NCBI GenBank assembly: GCA_026397505.1
Contig: JAPLUR010000126.1
Location: 1-64,000 of the forward strand
Length of the DNA stretch: 64,000 nt
Direction of reading: 5' to 3'
Origin: Candidatus Zixiibacteriota bacterium
Lineage (GTDB): Bacteria > Zixibacteria > MSB-5A5 > GN15 > PGXB01
Part shown: positions 24,582-33,164 of the stretch, one piece after another
Position numbering within the stretch: position 1 is the first letter of the stretch
How the letters are laid out: each line of letters starts with the position of its first letter
Notes under the pieces: model-generated
Told to the model about the DNA's origin: nothing
Database searches by the model: none
What the model saw: only the letters and a program-made list of their open reading frames with translations
Made by a program: the position numbers and the translations under genes

Positions 24582-25109
24582 TCAAGCCGGCAAATCAAAT
24601 ATCCCCTCCGGAGGGTCAATTACTATCAGTTTCTTCTCTATATCAATTTCTTTCAAGAACTGCTTCACCAGCGGCAGCGAATATCTTTTCCCTTCGGCCG
24701 ATTGTATCGCCAGAAGGTCTTGGCCGGGGAACTCCTCGATATCGGTTACCCGACCCAGCTCAAGGCCGGCAGTATCCACAACCCGGCAGCCGATCAGGTC
24801 GAAATGATAGTAATGTCCTTCCGGAAGTATTCCCAGAGCCTGACTTCCTACATACAAGTACTGATTTGTGAGAAGTCGTGCCTGCTCGGGGCTATCTATT
24901 CCCTTCAATTTTGCTACCAGCCGACCGGAGATCTCCTCGACCGAACATCCCTCCAGCTCTTTCCAGCCGCCGGCGGTTTCCATCCAGAGCGGTTCTTTGT
25001 TCTTGAACCTTTCCGGATTGTTTGTCAGAGGATTTATATATATCTCTCCGGTCACGCCGCGAGGCCGTCCAAACCGGCCGACGACGATATATTCCGGTTT
25101 ATCTGTCAA
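24582..25109 (-). CDS. rimM: Ribosome maturation factor RimM
   Basis: A 175-residue 30S assembly factor acting on S19 and the 16S 3' domain. The N-terminal RimM barrel begins VVGRFGRPRGVTGEIYINPLTN, with the family's G-x-HG-like turn as RPRGVTG. The C-terminal PRC barrel follows (LIGCRVVDTAGLELGRVTDI, then IPLVKQFLK-like SLPLVKQFLKEIDIEKK). The start is adjacent to the khpA stop and the end touches trmD, so the three genes are tightly coupled. Confidence 0.95.
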   Translation of the reverse strand: MTDKPEYIVVGRFGRPRGVTGEIYINPLTNNPERFKNKEPLWMETAGGWKELEGCSVEEISGRLVAKLKGIDSPEQARLLTNQYLYVGSQALGILPEGHYYHFDLIGCRVVDTAGLELGRVTDIEEFPGQDLLAIQSAEGKRYSLPLVKQFLKEIDIEKKLIVIDPPEGIFDLPA

Positions 25110-25340
25110 CTATTCCAAAATCTCCAGGACAGCTCTTTTCCCCTTTTTGGCGGAAATGGCGGAAATCAGGATCCGAATCGATTTCGCCGTCTGTCCATGT
25201 TTGCCGATAACCTTACCCAAATCACCCGCGCCCACGCGCAGCTCATAAACGGTAGTTCGCTCACCTTGCACTTCAGTCAGGTTAACCTCATTGGGATTAT
25301 CAACCAGCGCTTTCACAATAGTCTCGATGAATTCTTTCAC
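25110..25340 (-). CDS. khpA: KH-domain RNA-binding protein KhpA
   Basis: A 76-residue single KH domain of the type encoded between rpsP and rimM in many bacteria. The RNA-binding GxxG loop is in [15 protein letters not shown]. KhpA proteins bind many transcripts and partner with KhpB/Jag in cell-size and RNA control. The neighbours match the usual rpsP-khpA-rimM order. Confidence 0.95.
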   Translation of the reverse strand: MKEFIETIVKALVDNPNEVNLTEVQGERTTVYELRVGAGDLGKVIGKHGQTAKSIRILISAISAKKGKRAVLEILE

Positions 25341-25407
25341 CGCAGTCTCCTTTTGAAGAAATCAGTTTCTGGTTTGCTTAACTATCAGGCAATTAGGGGA
25401 AAGCAAC

Positions 25408-25779
25408 CTATGCTTCAGCCTTGGTTTCCTTAGCTTCTTTGGTTTTTTTGCGCTTCTTTATCCGCTCGGTGATGGTTTCGGCCACTATCATGGTGGAAAC
25501 ATCACCACCCTTTTTCAGGGTCTCATATTTTTTGAGAAAACCGACCTGCTTGAGCAGGGTCATGACCGTATCCGAGGGAAGCGCTCCCTGGTTGAGCCAG
25601 TAGGTCATCTTATCCTCAAAGATTTTCACCCGGGCCGGTCTTTCAATGGGGTTATAGTAACCCAGAATTTCCACAAAGCGTCCATCTCGGGGCATGCGTG
25701 AATCGGTTGCCACAAAGCGGTAAGTAGGTCTTTTCTTTGCGCCCAAGCGTCTTAATCTGATCCGTGCGGCCAATTTCAT
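25408..25779 (-). CDS. rpsP: Ribosomal protein S16
   Basis: A 123-residue small-subunit protein. The ATG at 25779 gives MKLAARIRLRRLGAKKRPTY, the standard S16 N-terminus. GGAGGT lies only 2 nt before it, an unusually tight spacing; a TTG three codons upstream would overlap that site and is less likely. SRMPRDGRFVEILGYYNP is conserved. The last 40 residues are an extra Lys/Glu-rich tail common in longer S16 proteins. Confidence 0.97.
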   Translation of the reverse strand: MKLAARIRLRRLGAKKRPTYRFVATDSRMPRDGRFVEILGYYNPIERPARVKIFEDKMTYWLNQGALPSDTVMTLLKQVGFLKKYETLKKGGDVSTMIVAETITERIKKRKKTKEAKETKAEA

Positions 25780-25791
25780 TACCTCCAACAG

Positions 25792-27126
25792 TTAGAGAAT
25801 CATTTGGAAAGGGAAGGCGCCTTTCGGCAAACCTTTTAATTTAAATTTACTTACGTTTTTAATCATCTTCTGCATGGCAACAAATTGCTTCAGAAGAAGG
25901 TTGATATCCTGCACCGAATTGCCGGAACCTTTGGCAATCCTCACTTTGCGGGAACCATCGATAATCCCCGGATTCTGCCGTTCCTGAATGGTCATCGACT
26001 GAATCATCGCCTCCACCCGGGCCATCCCCTTTTCATCTATCTGTATCCCCTTGAGAGCTTTCCCCATCCCGGGGATCATTCCCATGATGGACTCCAGCGG
26101 CCCCATTTTCTTGATTTGCTGCATCTGATCGTAAAAATCCTCGAGGGTGAACGCATTTTTCTTGAGCTTTTCCTGAAATTTGGCCGCCTCGTTGAGGTCG
26201 ACCGATTCCTGCGCCTTTTCGACCAGACCGACAATATCCCCCATACCGAGAATCCGGGAGGCCATCCGGTCGGGGTGGAATGGCTCGATATCGGCCAGCT
26301 TCTCTCCGGTCGAAATCACTTTAATCGGGCAGCCGGTGACAGCTCTAATCGAGATCGCCGCGCCACCGCGGGCATCGCCATCCAGCTTGGTGAGCGCCAC
26401 GCCGGTTAGTTTCAGCCGCTGATGGAATTTCTCGGCCAGATTGACCGCATCCTGCCCGGTCATCGAGTCGGCCACCAGAAGCAATTCATCAGGGGCGACT
26501 TTCGCCTTTATCTGCTCCAGCTCCACCATCAGCTCTTCATCGATATGGAGCCGGCCGGCGGTATCTATAATCATCAAATCGAAGAAATTTTTCTCGGCAT
26601 ATTTTTTGGCTTCATAACAAATTGTCGGCGGCTTTTCATTGGCCAACTGGAAAACCTCCACGCCAATCGAGTCGCCGAGGACTTGCAATTGCTTAATGGC
26701 GGCCGGGCGGTAAATATCGGCGGCCACCAGAAGAACCTTCTTGTTTTTCCGCTTAGTCTGAAGACCCAGTTTGCCCGCCAGAGTGGTCTTACCGGAACCC
26801 TGAAGGCCGCAAAGCATGTAAATAGTCGGGGCCTTATCGACCGGTGCCAGGGCTTCCGCTTTCTCACCCAGCAGTTTGACCAGCTCATCGTGGACAACCT
26901 TTACGACCTGCTGCCCCGGCTCGATCGATTTGAGGACCTTCTCGCCGATGGCCGAATCCTCAACCGTCTTAATAAAATCTTTTACAACCTTATAATTGAC
27001 ATCGGCTTCGAGCAGCGCCCGCCGAATCTCGCGCAGTGAATCCCGGATATTCTTCTCGGTCAGCTTTCCGGCGCCGCGAAGGTTGCGGAAAATGTCGTCA
27101 AATTTGTCTATCAGTTCGCCAAACAT
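25792..27126 (-). CDS. ffh: Signal recognition particle protein Ffh
   Basis: A 444-residue SRP54 GTPase that delivers nascent membrane proteins to FtsY. The N domain spans residues 1-90. The G domain contains the G1 loop GLQGSGKTTLAGKL near 107, VAADIYRPAAIKQL, DTAGRLHIDEELM and TKLDGDARGG. The methionine-rich M domain (about 300-444: GMIPGMGKAL, MARVEAMIQSMT, GSGNSVQDINLLLKQF) contains the SRP RNA-binding helix-turn-helix. It is the first gene of the operon, with its own promoter at 27186-27213. No 4.5S RNA gene was recognised in the window. Confidence 0.98.
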   Translation of the reverse strand: MFGELIDKFDDIFRNLRGAGKLTEKNIRDSLREIRRALLEADVNYKVVKDFIKTVEDSAIGEKVLKSIEPGQQVVKVVHDELVKLLGEKAEALAPVDKAPTIYMLCGLQGSGKTTLAGKLGLQTKRKNKKVLLVAADIYRPAAIKQLQVLGDSIGVEVFQLANEKPPTICYEAKKYAEKNFFDLMIIDTAGRLHIDEELMVELEQIKAKVAPDELLLVADSMTGQDAVNLAEKFHQRLKLTGVALTKLDGDARGGAAISIRAVTGCPIKVISTGEKLADIEPFHPDRMASRILGMGDIVGLVEKAQESVDLNEAAKFQEKLKKNAFTLEDFYDQMQQIKKMGPLESIMGMIPGMGKALKGIQIDEKGMARVEAMIQSMTIQERQNPGIIDGSRKVRIAKGSGNSVQDINLLLKQFVAMQKMIKNVSKFKLKGLPKGAFPFQMIL

Positions 27127-27185
27127 AATTTCTCAATAGCTCAAAAATCCCAAAAGGCAAAAATTCCCTTTTGAGGAATCTTATA

Positions 27186-27213
27186 AATATATACAAATGC
27201 CCCCGAATGGCAA
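27186..27213 (-). promoter_or_regulatory. Promoter of the ffh-rplS operon
   Basis: TTGCCA (-35) and TATATT (-10), 16-bp spacing, minus strand. Between the predicted start near 27179 and ffh lies a CAAAAGG...CCTTTTG hairpin in the leader. Confidence 0.55.
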
Positions 27214-27220
27214 GCCTTTT

Positions 27221-27928
27221 CTAAGTCTTCATCTTTCGGATAAATTCCCCGTAGTCCGGCGCTTTAAAAAAAGAGGACCCGGTCACCAGAATATCGGCGC
27301 CGGCAGCGGCCAGCCGGGCGGCATTATCCAAGCCGATCCCACCGTCAACCATAATCTCAAAATTTAGCCCCTTTTCTTTCCTGAACCCGGCGGCTGCGGA
27401 TATTTTGTCATAGACATTATCAATAAATTTCTGCCCAGCAAAACCGGGATTAACCGACATCAGAAGTAGAAGGTCAATTTCACTTAAGAAAGGGAAAACC
27501 AGTTCAATTTTGGTCGGGGGATTAAGGCTCAATCCGGGTTTGCATCCCGCTTTCCTTACGGCCGAAATTATCTTCCTCACCCGTTCCACATTAACAACTT
27601 TGTCTGTCACATACACCCATCGTCCGGGCCCCAAATCCTGTCTGATACCTTCGATTTCAAGGTGAAATGTGATATATTCCACGCCAATTTTGGCAAATGA
27701 ACCGATATAGTATTCCGGGTCGGTCACCATCAGATGCGCATCATGCGGCAGAGTTGAGACCGCTTTCGACATAGCCGCAATCGCCTCACCAAGGGAGAGA
27801 TTGGGAACAAAGTGGCCATCCATGATATCCAGATGAATCATATCGGCGCCGGCCGTTTCGGCGGCTTTGATTTCCTCGCCGAGACGAGCGAAATCGGCGG
27901 CCAGAATGGAAGGGGCTATTTTTGTCAT
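27221..27928 (-). CDS. rpe: Ribulose-phosphate 3-epimerase
   Basis: A 235-residue TIM-barrel enzyme interconverting ribulose-5-phosphate and xylulose-5-phosphate. The start is the ATG at 27928 (MTKIAPSILAADFARLG). Metal and catalytic residues are in HLDIMDGHFVPN, DAHLMV, the MSVNPGFAGQKF loop and VDGGIG. After the conserved ITFH, an insertion of about 20 residues (around LEIEGIRQDLGPGRWVYVTD) is not found in typical sequences such as the E. coli enzyme. It is encoded next to the PASTA and rsmB genes, as in many bacteria. Confidence 0.93.
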   Translation of the reverse strand: MTKIAPSILAADFARLGEEIKAAETAGADMIHLDIMDGHFVPNLSLGEAIAAMSKAVSTLPHDAHLMVTDPEYYIGSFAKIGVEYITFHLEIEGIRQDLGPGRWVYVTDKVVNVERVRKIISAVRKAGCKPGLSLNPPTKIELVFPFLSEIDLLLLMSVNPGFAGQKFIDNVYDKISAAAGFRKEKGLNFEIMVDGGIGLDNAARLAAAGADILVTGSSFFKAPDYGEFIRKMKT

Positions 27929-27965
27929 AACGTCATCCGAATACAAAATTGCTCGATTTTTCGAA

Positions 27966-28766
27966 CTAATCTGTCGTCGAAACTACCAAGTCTATTTCTT
28001 CCCCCGGCTGCAATTCGGTCGATGCTTCCACCGATTGCTCCATTACTGTTTCAGGGAGATAGTTATTGTCGTGAACATGCTTGACCAGACCAATTTTCAG
28101 ACCGGCCTCCTCAATCATTCTCTGGGCCTCCTCCAGTTGACGACCAATCAGGTTCGGCATCAGAATTCCCGCCACCAAGCGCCCACGGTTGACCATCAGG
28201 TTTACCACCGATCCGCTCGGTATTTCCGTGCCGGTCGCCGGGTAGGCGAAAACAACAACATTTTCCGGAAGCGAATCGGAGAATGTCCAGGCAATATCAC
28301 CCAAAAGAAGTCCCGTCGCTTCGATATAAAGCTGGGCCTGTCTGACGGAGAACCCAGCCAGAGCCGGCACCCGGACCATTTTCTGCCCTATTGAAGTCGA
28401 TACCTTCACAATTCGACCGGACTTGACTTTGGTCCCGACCGGTGGATACTGCGAGACAACCACTCCCTCCGGTATCCCCGGACGGTACTCCCGGGAGGTT
28501 ACTTCCATCCCCAATCCCTCTTCATTCAAAATCTTTCTGGCCGCTTCCTCGCTTTTGTCGTTGACATCGGGGAGTGCAAACTCGGAACCGTGGCGGGTCG
28601 TGATCGGCATCACAATCCGGTCGAAGAGGATATATACCAGGAGAAGGCTGACCAGCGGGATGGCCATATAATAAATGAGAATCCGTCCCCATATTTCTTT
28701 AGGTACCAGCCGTTCCCAGAAAGGCTTCTTAGGTCTCTGGCTTTTGGGTCTCGGTGTAAATTCCAT
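27966..28766 (-). CDS. Membrane-anchored PASTA-domain protein
   Basis: A 266-residue protein with a basic cytoplasmic N-terminus (residues 1-28), one membrane helix (about 29-52) and three extracytoplasmic PASTA domains. The domain starts are recognisable as FALPDVNDKSEEAARKIL, VRVPALAGFSVRQAQLYI and ILMPNLIGRQLEEAQRMI. PASTA domains bind peptidoglycan fragments, usually on Ser/Thr kinases, but no kinase domain is present here. A kinase-less PASTA gene between rsmB and rpe is a recurring arrangement in FCB bacteria. A structural or sensing role at the cell wall is inferred. Confidence 0.88.
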   Translation of the reverse strand: MEFTPRPKSQRPKKPFWERLVPKEIWGRILIYYMAIPLVSLLLVYILFDRIVMPITTRHGSEFALPDVNDKSEEAARKILNEEGLGMEVTSREYRPGIPEGVVVSQYPPVGTKVKSGRIVKVSTSIGQKMVRVPALAGFSVRQAQLYIEATGLLLGDIAWTFSDSLPENVVVFAYPATGTEIPSGSVVNLMVNRGRLVAGILMPNLIGRQLEEAQRMIEEAGLKIGLVKHVHDNNYLPETVMEQSVEASTELQPGEEIDLVVSTTD

Positions 28767-28798
28767 ATCACCACATTATACCGCCGAAACAGGCGGAA

Positions 28799-30166
28799 TT
28801 ATTTATCATTTTTTGCCGCAATTACTTTCTTCATGCGGGCGGCAAAAGCACCGGAAAGGTCGGGTTTGTTGGGATAGATTTTCAGGAAACCGCGTTCCGA
28901 AACCACCTCATTATCAAAATACTCCCCGGCTGATTCCAGTTCAAAGTCTCTCCGGCGCACTAGAAATTCCTCCACCACCTGATCATTCTCTTTCCGAATG
29001 ATAGTACAGGTGGAATAAATCAGGATCCCCCCCGGCTTGACCAGTTTGGCCGCCTTATCAATCATCATGCTCTGCACTTTGAACAGTTTCTCCACATCCC
29101 CAGGCTCTTTGGTCCAACGCAGGTCGCTGTGCTTGCCGGCGTTGCCCCACCCGGTACAAGGCGCATCGAGAATCACGCGGTCAAACGGTTCCGTCTGAAA
29201 TTCCAGTATATCGGCCACGACCGGATTGACAATCTTGATTCCCAGACGGAGGCAGTTTTGCATCATCATTTCCAGACGGGGCCGGGAACGATCAACCGCC
29301 GTTACCATTCCCTTATTGCGCATCTTGATCGCAGCATAAGTGGTCTTACCGCCCGGCGCCGCGGCCATATCGAGCACGTGCATACCCATCTTGGGATTCA
29401 TCAAACGGACTGCCATTCCGGCTGACTCATCCTGAATATAGACTTTACCGCTCTTGACCAGCTCATTTTCCAACGGAAAACCGCCGTTGTCGAGATGAAT
29501 GAACTCTGGGAGATATTTCCCCGCATGATATTTGATGTCTTCTTTATCCAGCAGCCGGCTCACTTCTTCCGGCTTGGCCTTAAGAAGATTAACCCGGTAA
29601 GTAATCTGGGGAGGACGATTCATGCCGCTGAGAAGCTTTTCGGTTTGCTCCAGCTTGAATTCCTCGAGACAATAGGCGACAAACCAGTCCGGATAGGAGT
29701 AATAGTTGGCCAGATAATTGACCGGGTCCTCGTCCTTGTTTCGGAAAAAAATTTTCTCCGGATTACGCACCGCGGCACGCAAGACAGCGTTGACTACTCT
29801 GGCCCTCGAGGAATCACAGAAATAATGCGCCAGATTGACCGCCTCGGAGACCGCCGCCGCCGGTGGAATTTTATCCGTGAAAAAAATCTGGAAAAATCCG
29901 AGGCGAAGAATATCAATCAATTTGCGGGGCATTTTTTCGGAGGGTTTGGCCAGAAAAAATCGCATGTCATGATCGAGACGCCGTTTCAATTTGACTGTTC
30001 CGTTGACCAGCTGCCGCAGAAATCTGATATCCAGAGGAGAAAGATTCTTCTCCGGGATGACCCCGGCTATCGCCTCTTCGGTCGTATGCTTGCCGGCCTC
30101 TACCAGACCGATCGCCTCCACCGCCAGCGCCCGAACCGGATCAATCTTATGTTCTTTATCAGCCAT
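28799..30166 (-). CDS. rsmB: 16S rRNA m5C967 methyltransferase RsmB
   Basis: A 455-residue enzyme. Residues 1-150 form the NusB-like RNA-binding domain (FLRQLVNGTVKLKRRLD). The Rossmann methyltransferase domain contains the AdoMet loop VLDMAAAPGGKTTYAA, VTAVDRSRPRLEMM, motif IV DAPCTGWGNAGKHSDLRW and the catalytic cysteine motif IYSTCTIIRKEND. All catalytic residues are present. The stop is 32 bp from the PASTA gene and the start follows the radical-SAM gene by 3 bp, showing one transcription unit. Confidence 0.95.
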   Translation of the reverse strand: MADKEHKIDPVRALAVEAIGLVEAGKHTTEEAIAGVIPEKNLSPLDIRFLRQLVNGTVKLKRRLDHDMRFFLAKPSEKMPRKLIDILRLGFFQIFFTDKIPPAAAVSEAVNLAHYFCDSSRARVVNAVLRAAVRNPEKIFFRNKDEDPVNYLANYYSYPDWFVAYCLEEFKLEQTEKLLSGMNRPPQITYRVNLLKAKPEEVSRLLDKEDIKYHAGKYLPEFIHLDNGGFPLENELVKSGKVYIQDESAGMAVRLMNPKMGMHVLDMAAAPGGKTTYAAIKMRNKGMVTAVDRSRPRLEMMMQNCLRLGIKIVNPVVADILEFQTEPFDRVILDAPCTGWGNAGKHSDLRWTKEPGDVEKLFKVQSMMIDKAAKLVKPGGILIYSTCTIIRKENDQVVEEFLVRRRDFELESAGEYFDNEVVSERGFLKIYPNKPDLSGAFAARMKKVIAAKNDK

Positions 30167-30169
30167 TAA

Positions 30170-32695
30170 TCAAAATTCCATTGGCGAAATTCTTGCCCCA
30201 TCAGGATTGATATAGAGCAAATCCCGACGGTGAATAATCAGGGCGGGAACGGTTTTCTCGTCGCCCAACCCCGCCGCCAGAATGACCTCTTGCGGACGCA
30301 CGTACCCCGCCGAACCAACACCCAGTTCCATCACCACCACCGCCTTTTCCGGCGCAAGGGTGCTTTCCTCCAGATAAGAAAGCTCATAAATGGCCGGGCG
30401 AATATTCACAACTTTGATTTCATCTTTGGCGGTACGATTTACTTCAACCTTCTCTTGAGACAGTAGATAAGCTAATTTATCACGGCAATCAATACTTTTA
30501 TCTATAACAACCTCATATACGGCCCGGTTGAGCTTGCTGGATAAAGACTCCTTACCGCCGATAACCGGCCTGGCCATAACCAGAAAATACCCCTGCGGGA
30601 GTGACTCGCTGAGCCGACCGGCCATAGGAGGATAAAACGGCCTCTCCAGCGACAGGTCGAAATATTCCGCATCCGAGGTGAATCCGAGCGGCAAGGGCGG
30701 GCCATACGATACTTTCATGTGCGGGTGATATCCCTGGGAATATTCAATCGGCAGTCCCGACCGGCGGATTGCCCGCTCCATGACGCGAAGATTATCGAGA
30801 TGGGAAAGGAATCGGGTCAGTCCTTTTCTTCCCCAGCGCACCCGCACCTGCCCTTTGGTGGGGGCGACCCCCGCTTTCTGAACCCCCTTCTTGCGGGAGC
30901 GGCCAAAACCGCTTTCTTCTTCATCGCCATTCTCAATGGCCGGTATGGGCGCCGTCGATCCTTTGGTTGACTCCCGAAGAAGGGTTGAGGTGCGGTTTCT
31001 TTCGTGGATGAGATGCTCCACTGAAATATCAAGCTCGATATGCGACCAGGGCAGAATTTCGGAAAAGGGTTTTTCTTTCAAGTAGTCATGGGGATTGAGA
31101 TTATTTTTCTCGAAAGCTCTCTGCCAGAGCCCAAAATCAAATCCCTCGCTCCAGCCGTCGAAACGGGCGCCGTCATGGAAAGCCGTTTCTACCACCGAGG
31201 CCATCTCCTGTCCGCCGCGCCCCAGAACACCCTCCAGAAAAGATAGCTCCTGGTCACGCAGCTTTATGTTCACAAAGGAACTGCCGGCATTCCTCCGAAT
31301 ATATTCACTCTTCTGCCGCACATCATCCGGCGCCGGCTGCCGGTCCCACTGGAACGGCGTGTGTGATTTCGGGGAAAAAGGTGAAATGGTCACATTGATG
31401 GCATTTTTCCCCTTAATCTCGCGGGCTATCCGACTGACCTGCTGGATCATCTGCACGATCCCCTTTATATCGTCATCCGTTTCGGTCGGCAACCCGACCA
31501 TGAAATACAACTTAACCAGATTCCAGCCGTTTCCAAAAGCGAGACGAATAGTATCGTACAGTTCCTTGTCGGTAATATCTTTTCGTATCAACGCCCGCAG
31601 CCGCTCGGTGCCCGCCTCGGGGGCAAAGGTGAGACCGGTCTTGCGGGTCAACTTTATAGCCGTTATTAATTCCGGGGTCAGAGTGCCGGGGCGGAGTGAG
31701 GGAAGCGATAAGGCCACCTTTTTCCCCAGCAGTTCGCGCGATAATTGGGCGGTCAGAGGAAGGATATCGGGATAATCACTTGATGAGAGCGATAGCAGTG
31801 TCACCTCATCAAAGCCGCTGCGTTCGATCTGGCGGTGCACCTGCGCAATAATTTCTTCTTTGGAACGCAAACGCAATGGGCGATAGATGGCGGTGGCCTG
31901 GCAGAAACGGCAGCCGCGGGGGCAGCCGCGCATGATTTCCACCGCCAGACGGTCATGCACCGTCTCTACAAATGGCACCAGCGGCTGAGCAGGATAATAA
32001 TCTTCCTTGAGCTGTTTGAGACGGTGGCTCCGGATCTTGGCCGGGGCAAAATCTACTAAAGGTTTATGGGTTATCGGGTCGTAGAAGCGCGGAACATATA
32101 CTCCCGAAATCTCACGGGCTATTCTCTCGAGCTTATCTACACGGGACAGATTCCTATTATCACTGATTATTTCCAGCAACCTGATGATATTATCCTCGGC
32201 ATCACCGATGTAAAATAAATCAATGAAAGGTGCGGTCGGCTCGGGATTGTGCACCACCGGACCGCCGGCAATTATCAGCGGATGATCCTCCCCGCGGTCG
32301 GCCGCCCGGAGCGGTATCCCCGAAAGATCGAGAATGTTGAGCAGATTGGTATAAACCATCTCATAGGCCAGCGTAAAACCGACCAGGTCAAATTGCGCCA
32401 GCGGCCGGAAGGATTCCAGGCTGAAATATGGAATTTTCTCACGGCGGAGAATCGCCTCGGCATCTATATCGGGGGCATAAAACCGCTCGCAGAGGAAGCG
32501 GTCGTCGGAATTGATAATATTATATAAAATCTGTGTCCCCAGATAAGACATCCCAATTTCGTACATATCGGGATAGCCAATCGCCACTTTCAGCCGATTT
32601 TCCGGGGGCTTGACAATCTGCCCCAATTCGCCACCGGTGTACCGCCCGGGTTTAATGACGAAGGGCAAGAGTTTTTCTTCTAGAAGTTGCCGCAT
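30170..32695 (-). CDS. Fused B12-binding radical SAM protein with DUF2344 domain
   Basis: An 841-residue fusion. The first 600 residues match the TIGR03960-type B12-binding radical SAM family: PDMYEIGMSYLGTQILY in the cobalamin-binding part, then the 4Fe-4S cluster motif CPRGCRFC (C-x3-C-x2-C) near residue 260. Residues about 625-841 match DUF2344/TIGR03936 (WGRKGLTRFLSHLDNLRVME, GYHPHMKVSYGPPLPLG). In other genomes these two parts are often separate adjacent genes near ribonuclease G and rplU. The exact reaction is unknown to me. No ribosome binding site precedes the ATG, and a promoter at 32703-32730 would make the transcript start at or within 2 nt of the ATG. Confidence 0.9.
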   Translation of the reverse strand: MRQLLEEKLLPFVIKPGRYTGGELGQIVKPPENRLKVAIGYPDMYEIGMSYLGTQILYNIINSDDRFLCERFYAPDIDAEAILRREKIPYFSLESFRPLAQFDLVGFTLAYEMVYTNLLNILDLSGIPLRAADRGEDHPLIIAGGPVVHNPEPTAPFIDLFYIGDAEDNIIRLLEIISDNRNLSRVDKLERIAREISGVYVPRFYDPITHKPLVDFAPAKIRSHRLKQLKEDYYPAQPLVPFVETVHDRLAVEIMRGCPRGCRFCQATAIYRPLRLRSKEEIIAQVHRQIERSGFDEVTLLSLSSSDYPDILPLTAQLSRELLGKKVALSLPSLRPGTLTPELITAIKLTRKTGLTFAPEAGTERLRALIRKDITDKELYDTIRLAFGNGWNLVKLYFMVGLPTETDDDIKGIVQMIQQVSRIAREIKGKNAINVTISPFSPKSHTPFQWDRQPAPDDVRQKSEYIRRNAGSSFVNIKLRDQELSFLEGVLGRGGQEMASVVETAFHDGARFDGWSEGFDFGLWQRAFEKNNLNPHDYLKEKPFSEILPWSHIELDISVEHLIHERNRTSTLLRESTKGSTAPIPAIENGDEEESGFGRSRKKGVQKAGVAPTKGQVRVRWGRKGLTRFLSHLDNLRVMERAIRRSGLPIEYSQGYHPHMKVSYGPPLPLGFTSDAEYFDLSLERPFYPPMAGRLSESLPQGYFLVMARPVIGGKESLSSKLNRAVYEVVIDKSIDCRDKLAYLLSQEKVEVNRTAKDEIKVVNIRPAIYELSYLEESTLAPEKAVVVMELGVGSAGYVRPQEVILAAGLGDEKTVPALIIHRRDLLYINPDGARISPMEF

Positions 32696-32702
32696 TTGCG
32701 CT

Positions 32703-32730
32703 AAGATACAAAAAAACCCGCTTTTTTCAA
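32703..32730 (-). promoter_or_regulatory. Promoter of the radical-SAM/rsmB unit, nested in a terminator
   Basis: TTGAAA (-35, inside the loop and stem of the terminator at 32708-32738) and TATCTT (-10) with 16-bp spacing, minus strand. Transcription would begin at about 32695-32697, where the ATG is 32695. Confidence 0.45.
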
Positions 32731-32738
32731 GCGGGTTT
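32708..32738 (-). terminator. Terminator of the DUF4388 operon
   Basis: On the minus strand a perfect 10-bp stem (AAACCCGCTT with AAGCGGGTTT) and a 5-nt loop are followed by a T run. It lies 20 bp after the zinc-ribbon-like gene and 13 bp before the next start codon. Confidence 0.88.
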
Positions 32739-32758
32739 TAATGATAAACCTTATTCAA

Positions 32759-32944
32759 TCAACCATATACTTCAGAATGGTTACATTTACAGACGCCGAC
32801 ATTGGTGCTTTTGAACCTCCAACCGTTCTCCGAACGCTCTGCTTTCACATACTTGACAAAATTCATCGGCTGTTCGCAGACCGGGCAGAGAGTAAGGTGT
32901 TTCTTTTTCGAGGCTTTATCGGCGAAACTCTGTTTCTTTGCCAT
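32759..32944 (-). CDS. Small zinc-ribbon-like protein
   Basis: A 61-residue basic protein not recognised by name. A CPVC pair near residue 20 and a CKC triplet near residue 53 (KHLTLCPVCEQPM ... GVCKCNHSEVYG) could hold one metal ion, like a treble-clef or zinc ribbon. GAGGAG lies 10 nt before the ATG. The first 29 bp overlap the 3' end of the preceding gene. It is the last gene of a four-gene operon that ends at a strong terminator. Confidence 0.75.
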   Translation of the reverse strand: MAKKQSFADKASKKKHLTLCPVCEQPMNFVKYVKAERSENGWRFKSTNVGVCKCNHSEVYG

Positions 32945-33164
32945 GGTTTATTATCTCCTCTATCTCAATTCGACCATTTTCCAGTTCAAAAATATCTTCT
33001 TTGACCGCCAGAAGCAGCTCGGTCGTTTCCTTTAATATACGAAAATCGGCCGATTCCGCAAACTGATTTTCGGCGCTCCGAAAAAAACCTGAAGCTGAGG
33101 CATAATCCTGCTTTTTCAGCGCCAGAAGCGCCCGCATATAGGCCTTTTCCGCATTAGACAACAT
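32916..33164 (-). CDS. Small helical protein of unknown function, 82 residues
   Basis: An all-helical sequence (MLSNAEKAYMRALLALKKQDY...) with a single TPR-like pattern (A-x6-A-x2-GF-x3-AE). No membrane span or signal peptide. It overlaps both neighbours (11 bp upstream, 29 bp downstream), which supports translation and coupling. A chaperone-like or partner role to the adjacent operon products is only a guess. Confidence 0.6.
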   Translation of the reverse strand: MLSNAEKAYMRALLALKKQDYASASGFFRSAENQFAESADFRILKETTELLLAVKEDIFELENGRIEIEEIINHGKETEFRR

